DNA from: a virus
Strand: one strand, 5' to 3'
Virus record (IMG/VR): IMGVR_UViG_3300032797_000092
Span: 1-23,836 of that record
Length of the DNA: 23,836 bases
In this document: positions 21,463 through 23,836 of the stretch, piece after piece
Numbering within the stretch: the first letter of the stretch is position 1
Layout: each line of letters starts with the position of its first letter
Translations under genes and position numbers: made by a program
The notes under the pieces: generated by a model
What the model was told of the DNA's origin: nothing
Seen by the model: the letters and a program-made list of their open reading frames with translations, nothing else
Databases searched by the model: none

Positions 21463-22446
21463 ATGGGTATCGGTGGAATCGACTGGGGAACAGCATTGAT
21501 GCAGGGGCTTGGCTCGGGTCTTAGTGGTGGTGCCCGCAATATTCAAGATATGTTCCAGCTTCAAATGCAGCAGCAGATGGCTAGGCAGAGACAGCAGTGG
21601 GAAATGGAGCAGATGAAACAGTCCCACGCCAATGAAATGCAGCAAATGGAAACAGCTCATGGATATCGAGGAACAGAAGAGGAGCAAAAACAGGCAAATA
21701 CACTGGCGCAAATGGACAAGGAAAAGGACATAACCATGCTGCGGGACACCATTGCTCGTAATCAGATGTTAATAAACGCCAGCATGGATGTCTGGAGGGC
21801 AGAAAAGACGGCACAAATTCAAATGAAAGAACAGAAATACCTTGAAGGGATGCGCTTTGGATTCACAGAAAAAGAACATAAGCTCATTATGGACAGGTTA
21901 AAGTCTGCCGCAAAAGACAATACTGGTCAATTCATGGATGCTATGTCTGGTGCAATGCTGAAATCGGTGACCGCTCTTGCTGGCTTGGACGAACTGGAAT
22001 CCAATAATGCCAAAGAATTGGATTTCATGGCAGGAAATTATAGCAAGGGAGAAGATAGGCTTGGAACCAAATATACTCCAGACCAAATGAAGACCCTGGG
22101 GAGCAAGTTGGATATACTAAAGAAAAAGGCTGAATCATATTCTCGCGCCAGGGATGTCATCAGTGGACAGATAGAACAGTATAAAACCGTTGGTGTTTCG
22201 GGCCAGGGCGTTGTGCATCCAGATAGACAAGTGTTTCTTCGCCAACAACTCAAAATTATGGATGATAAACTTCGAGAAAGGGGTGCCAATAGAAATGCTC
22301 TTGGTCCACAGGGTGTGGCTGCACTTCTTGATTATTCCCTGAAAGATGCTGGCGACCCCAAGGGTTTAACTCCAGCCGACCAAGTATTTCTCAATGCTAT
22401 CCTGGCAGAAGAAAAGACATCTAAGAGCCCAGGAAGGTCCAGATAA
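21463..22446 (+). CDS. Coiled-coil internal virion protein candidate
   Basis: The 327-residue protein starts with a Gly-rich GIDWGTALMQGLGSGLSGG and continues into a long Gln/Met/Lys coiled coil (residues about 28-130: LQMQQQMARQRQQWEMEQMK, HANEMQQMETAHG, EEEQKQANTLAQMDKEKDIT). After about 150 it is helical and charged, ending in a basic tail KTSKSPGRSR. GGAGG lies seven bases before ATG. It is the third gene of the Gln-rich block and ends before a structured gap, so it may close this transcription unit. It resembles ejection/core proteins by composition only. Confidence 0.68.
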   Translation: MGIGGIDWGTALMQGLGSGLSGGARNIQDMFQLQMQQQMARQRQQWEMEQMKQSHANEMQQMETAHGYRGTEEEQKQANTLAQMDKEKDITMLRDTIARNQMLINASMDVWRAEKTAQIQMKEQKYLEGMRFGFTEKEHKLIMDRLKSAAKDNTGQFMDAMSGAMLKSVTALAGLDELESNNAKELDFMAGNYSKGEDRLGTKYTPDQMKTLGSKLDILKKKAESYSRARDVISGQIEQYKTVGVSGQGVVHPDRQVFLRQQLKIMDDKLRERGANRNALGPQGVAALLDYSLKDAGDPKGLTPADQVFLNAILAEEKTSKSPGRSR

Positions 22447-22473
22447 GTGCGCGGCTATCTTATCCTGGATTTT

Positions 22474-22532
22474 CCCCTAAAAACGCAGCCATGGGGCTGC
22501 CAGGGGCCAAAAACTGGTATATTTTTTTACCA
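22474..22532 (+). terminator. Possible terminator in the gap before the last gene
   Basis: The 109-base gap 22447-22555 holds nested stems. CCCCT (22474-22478) pairs with AGGGG (22502-22506) around GCAGCC (22485-22490) with GGCTGC (22495-22500). A short stem TGGTA/TACCA (22515-22519 with 22528-22532) then encloses seven T residues (22522-22528). The T run is 15 bases from the main stem, so this is not a textbook terminator. It could attenuate transcription into the following large gene. Confidence 0.4.
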
Positions 22533-22555
22533 TCAGTGTTCCATAAAGGTGTAAT

Positions 22556-23836
22556 ATGCCACAACAGTCGGCGTATGATTCCTACCTGGACGAACTCCTG
22601 AAGAAGAAACGGGAGGAGACTGCCCAGCAGTCTAATACTTTTGATGAGTTTCTGGATAAACTCCTAACATCTTCTACAGAAAAGCCCCCTACCCCCCTTG
22701 AGCCAGTAAAGCCGAAGCGGTCTCCTATGTATGGATATGCAGAACTCGGGAGACAGGCCAGGGAATCTGCCGAAGATATATTTAACAGCGTTAAACAAGA
22801 GGGTTTATCTGTCTTTCCCAAGGCTCTCTATTCCACATCAAGTGGTATCTACAAAAGTGCCGCCAAGGCCGTCAAGGCCCTGGATATGATAGCTGGGGCT
22901 GGGGACCCATTCAGGGATCTTTATCGTAAACCTGGAGAGGTCAACCCCGCTGAAGACTGGCTTATGCGTCAGGCAGAATCCATGGGTCAATCTGGCTTTG
23001 GGGCCGAAACTCTACCTGGGCAATTCTATTCGGGCCTAGGCGGAGCTGCCGTTGACATCGCGGCCCTCAGGGGCCTGGGGCTAGCGGGGATACCCGCTGC
23101 CGCGTCCCTACCCATGTATGGAGCCGCCACTGGAGGAGCAGAAGGTGGATGGAAAGGGGCAGCAATGGGTGGCCTACAGGGGGCAGCCTTTGGTGGCATT
23201 ATGAAGGGCATCGGGCAGTTACCATCGTCCTGGAGGGTTCCGACTGGAGTTGGTGTAGGTTTGGCTATAACACCAGGCACCCTTGAAGAGCGTGTAGCCC
23301 AGGGTGGAATCCTTGGTGTCCTTTCTGGGGGTGGTGGAAAAAAGACCGTAGGTGAATTTTTTGCCAAACCCCTAGAGCCACTGACAAAGCGAGAGACCGC
23401 TATTTTACGCATGGTCAGGGATAGGCTTTTTGGCCCCGAGGCTGAAACGGTAGTTTCGGCCCTAACGGGAGAACCCAAGATAGAACAACCAACTGTCATG
23501 GGGGTAGCCAAGGAGCAACCCACTCAATCAACTGGGGTAGAAAGCCACGACTTTAATCGACGCATGACCCTCACGGCCCCTAAGATTGCCGATATCCACA
23601 ATGAAACTGGGGGAAGCACCGTTCATACCAGGCGAGGAAACCTGGTTGGAAAACCTTATTATGCCGTCAGCATTTTTCCAGATAAAGGAATTACTCAGGA
23701 TATTCCAGGTAGGTCTATCACGGAACAACAGGTTAAGGATTTTATGTGGAGCAGGCGCGGATTACTCAAGGACCCGAGATTCAGCGTTGGAACCTGGTAT
23801 GATTCCAGCACAGATACTTCGGTCTTAGATGTTGTA
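22556..23836 (+). CDS. Large Gly/Ala-rich phage protein (partial, runs off the right edge)
   Basis: The frame is open from ATG 22556 to the last base, 427 codons without a stop. It begins MPQQSAYDSYLDELLKKKRE, followed by a Pro-rich linker (STEKPPTPLEPVKPKRSP) and helices. Residues about 160-250 are strongly Gly/Ala-rich with weak hydrophobicity (IAALRGLGLAGIPAAASLPM, AAMGGLQGAAFGGIMKG), suggesting membrane-interacting helices. The last visible part, LTAPKIADIHNETGG with YYAVSIFPDKG and GTWYDSSTDTSVLDVV, resembles a domain I recall from large multi-domain phage proteins (G-x-W-x-D ... LDV). It is probably a large ejection or polyvalent virion protein. Binding site GGTG is weak. Confidence 0.8.
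   Translation, partial: MPQQSAYDSYLDELLKKKREETAQQSNTFDEFLDKLLTSSTEKPPTPLEPVKPKRSPMYGYAELGRQARESAEDIFNSVKQEGLSVFPKALYSTSSGIYKSAAKAVKALDMIAGAGDPFRDLYRKPGEVNPAEDWLMRQAESMGQSGFGAETLPGQFYSGLGGAAVDIAALRGLGLAGIPAAASLPMYGAATGGAEGGWKGAAMGGLQGAAFGGIMKGIGQLPSSWRVPTGVGVGLAITPGTLEERVAQGGILGVLSGGGGKKTVGEFFAKPLEPLTKRETAILRMVRDRLFGPEAETVVSALTGEPKIEQPTVMGVAKEQPTQSTGVESHDFNRRMTLTAPKIADIHNETGGSTVHTRRGNLVGKPYYAVSIFPDKGITQDIPGRSITEQQVKDFMWSRRGLLKDPRFSVGTWYDSSTDTSVLDVV

Noticed and set aside
23026-23523. 165-codon minus-strand frame, Pro/Ala-rich
   Set aside because: It mirrors the Gly/Ala-rich codons of the sense protein starting at 22556, which is open for the whole stretch.
1-23836. CRISPR arrays, tRNA genes, insertion sequences, attachment sites
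   Set aside because: Reading by eye showed no regularly spaced repeats, cloverleaf patterns, transposase genes with terminal repeats, or integrase-linked repeats. A tRNA scan would be needed to be certain.

Overview
The window is a stretch of a tailed double-stranded DNA phage genome, or of a prophage (no integrase or attachment site is visible to decide). The parts suggest a short-tailed, podovirus-like virion. There is a large connector-type portal, a scaffolding protein next to the capsid gene with no maturation protease beside it, a head-tail adaptor, a beta-propeller-like tail protein, a beta-helix tailspike, and glutamine-rich and coiled-coil proteins like internal ejection proteins. 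I see no sheath, tail tube or full tape-measure gene. The host cannot be named from the sequence; it is a bacterium.

Layout. Positions 1-3020 read leftwards as a tightly packed packaging operon: two small proteins, a small phage protein, small terminase, large terminase and the start of one more gene. Positions 3021-3274 are a divergent intergenic region with several inverted repeats. From 3275 everything reads rightwards: small membrane protein, portal, free-standing HNH nuclease, scaffold, major capsid protein. The capsid gene has a candidate promoter in front (6639-6674) and a textbook intrinsic terminator behind (7956-7988).

Positions 8001-11408 look like accessory cargo. They hold two proteins with signal peptides (a small beta-rich protein and an 814-residue right-handed beta-helix protein with a bacterial-type C-terminal signature), then two small membrane proteins, one with a collagen-like Gly-X-Y stretch. 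Positions 11418-16993 return to virion genes: small basic protein, adaptor, beta-propeller protein, tailspike and three small beta-rich or repeat proteins. Positions 17033-18376 form a likely lysis cassette: multi-spanning membrane protein, M15-type peptidase and a secreted trypsin-like serine protease. Positions 18380-23836 hold a His-rich fibre with seven HxH motifs, a Gly-rich protein with a tape-measure-like motif, two Gln-rich or coiled-coil proteins, and the start of a large Gly/Ala-rich protein cut by the window edge.

The most unusual content is the set of exported proteins embedded in the late region: a beta-helix protein, a small beta protein, a collagen-like membrane protein and a trypsin-fold protease. 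In hand-counted samples the beta-helix gene also has clearly more CpG than tail or ejection genes, which suggests recent acquisition. Functions are inferred from sequence features and remembered family patterns; no database search was made.
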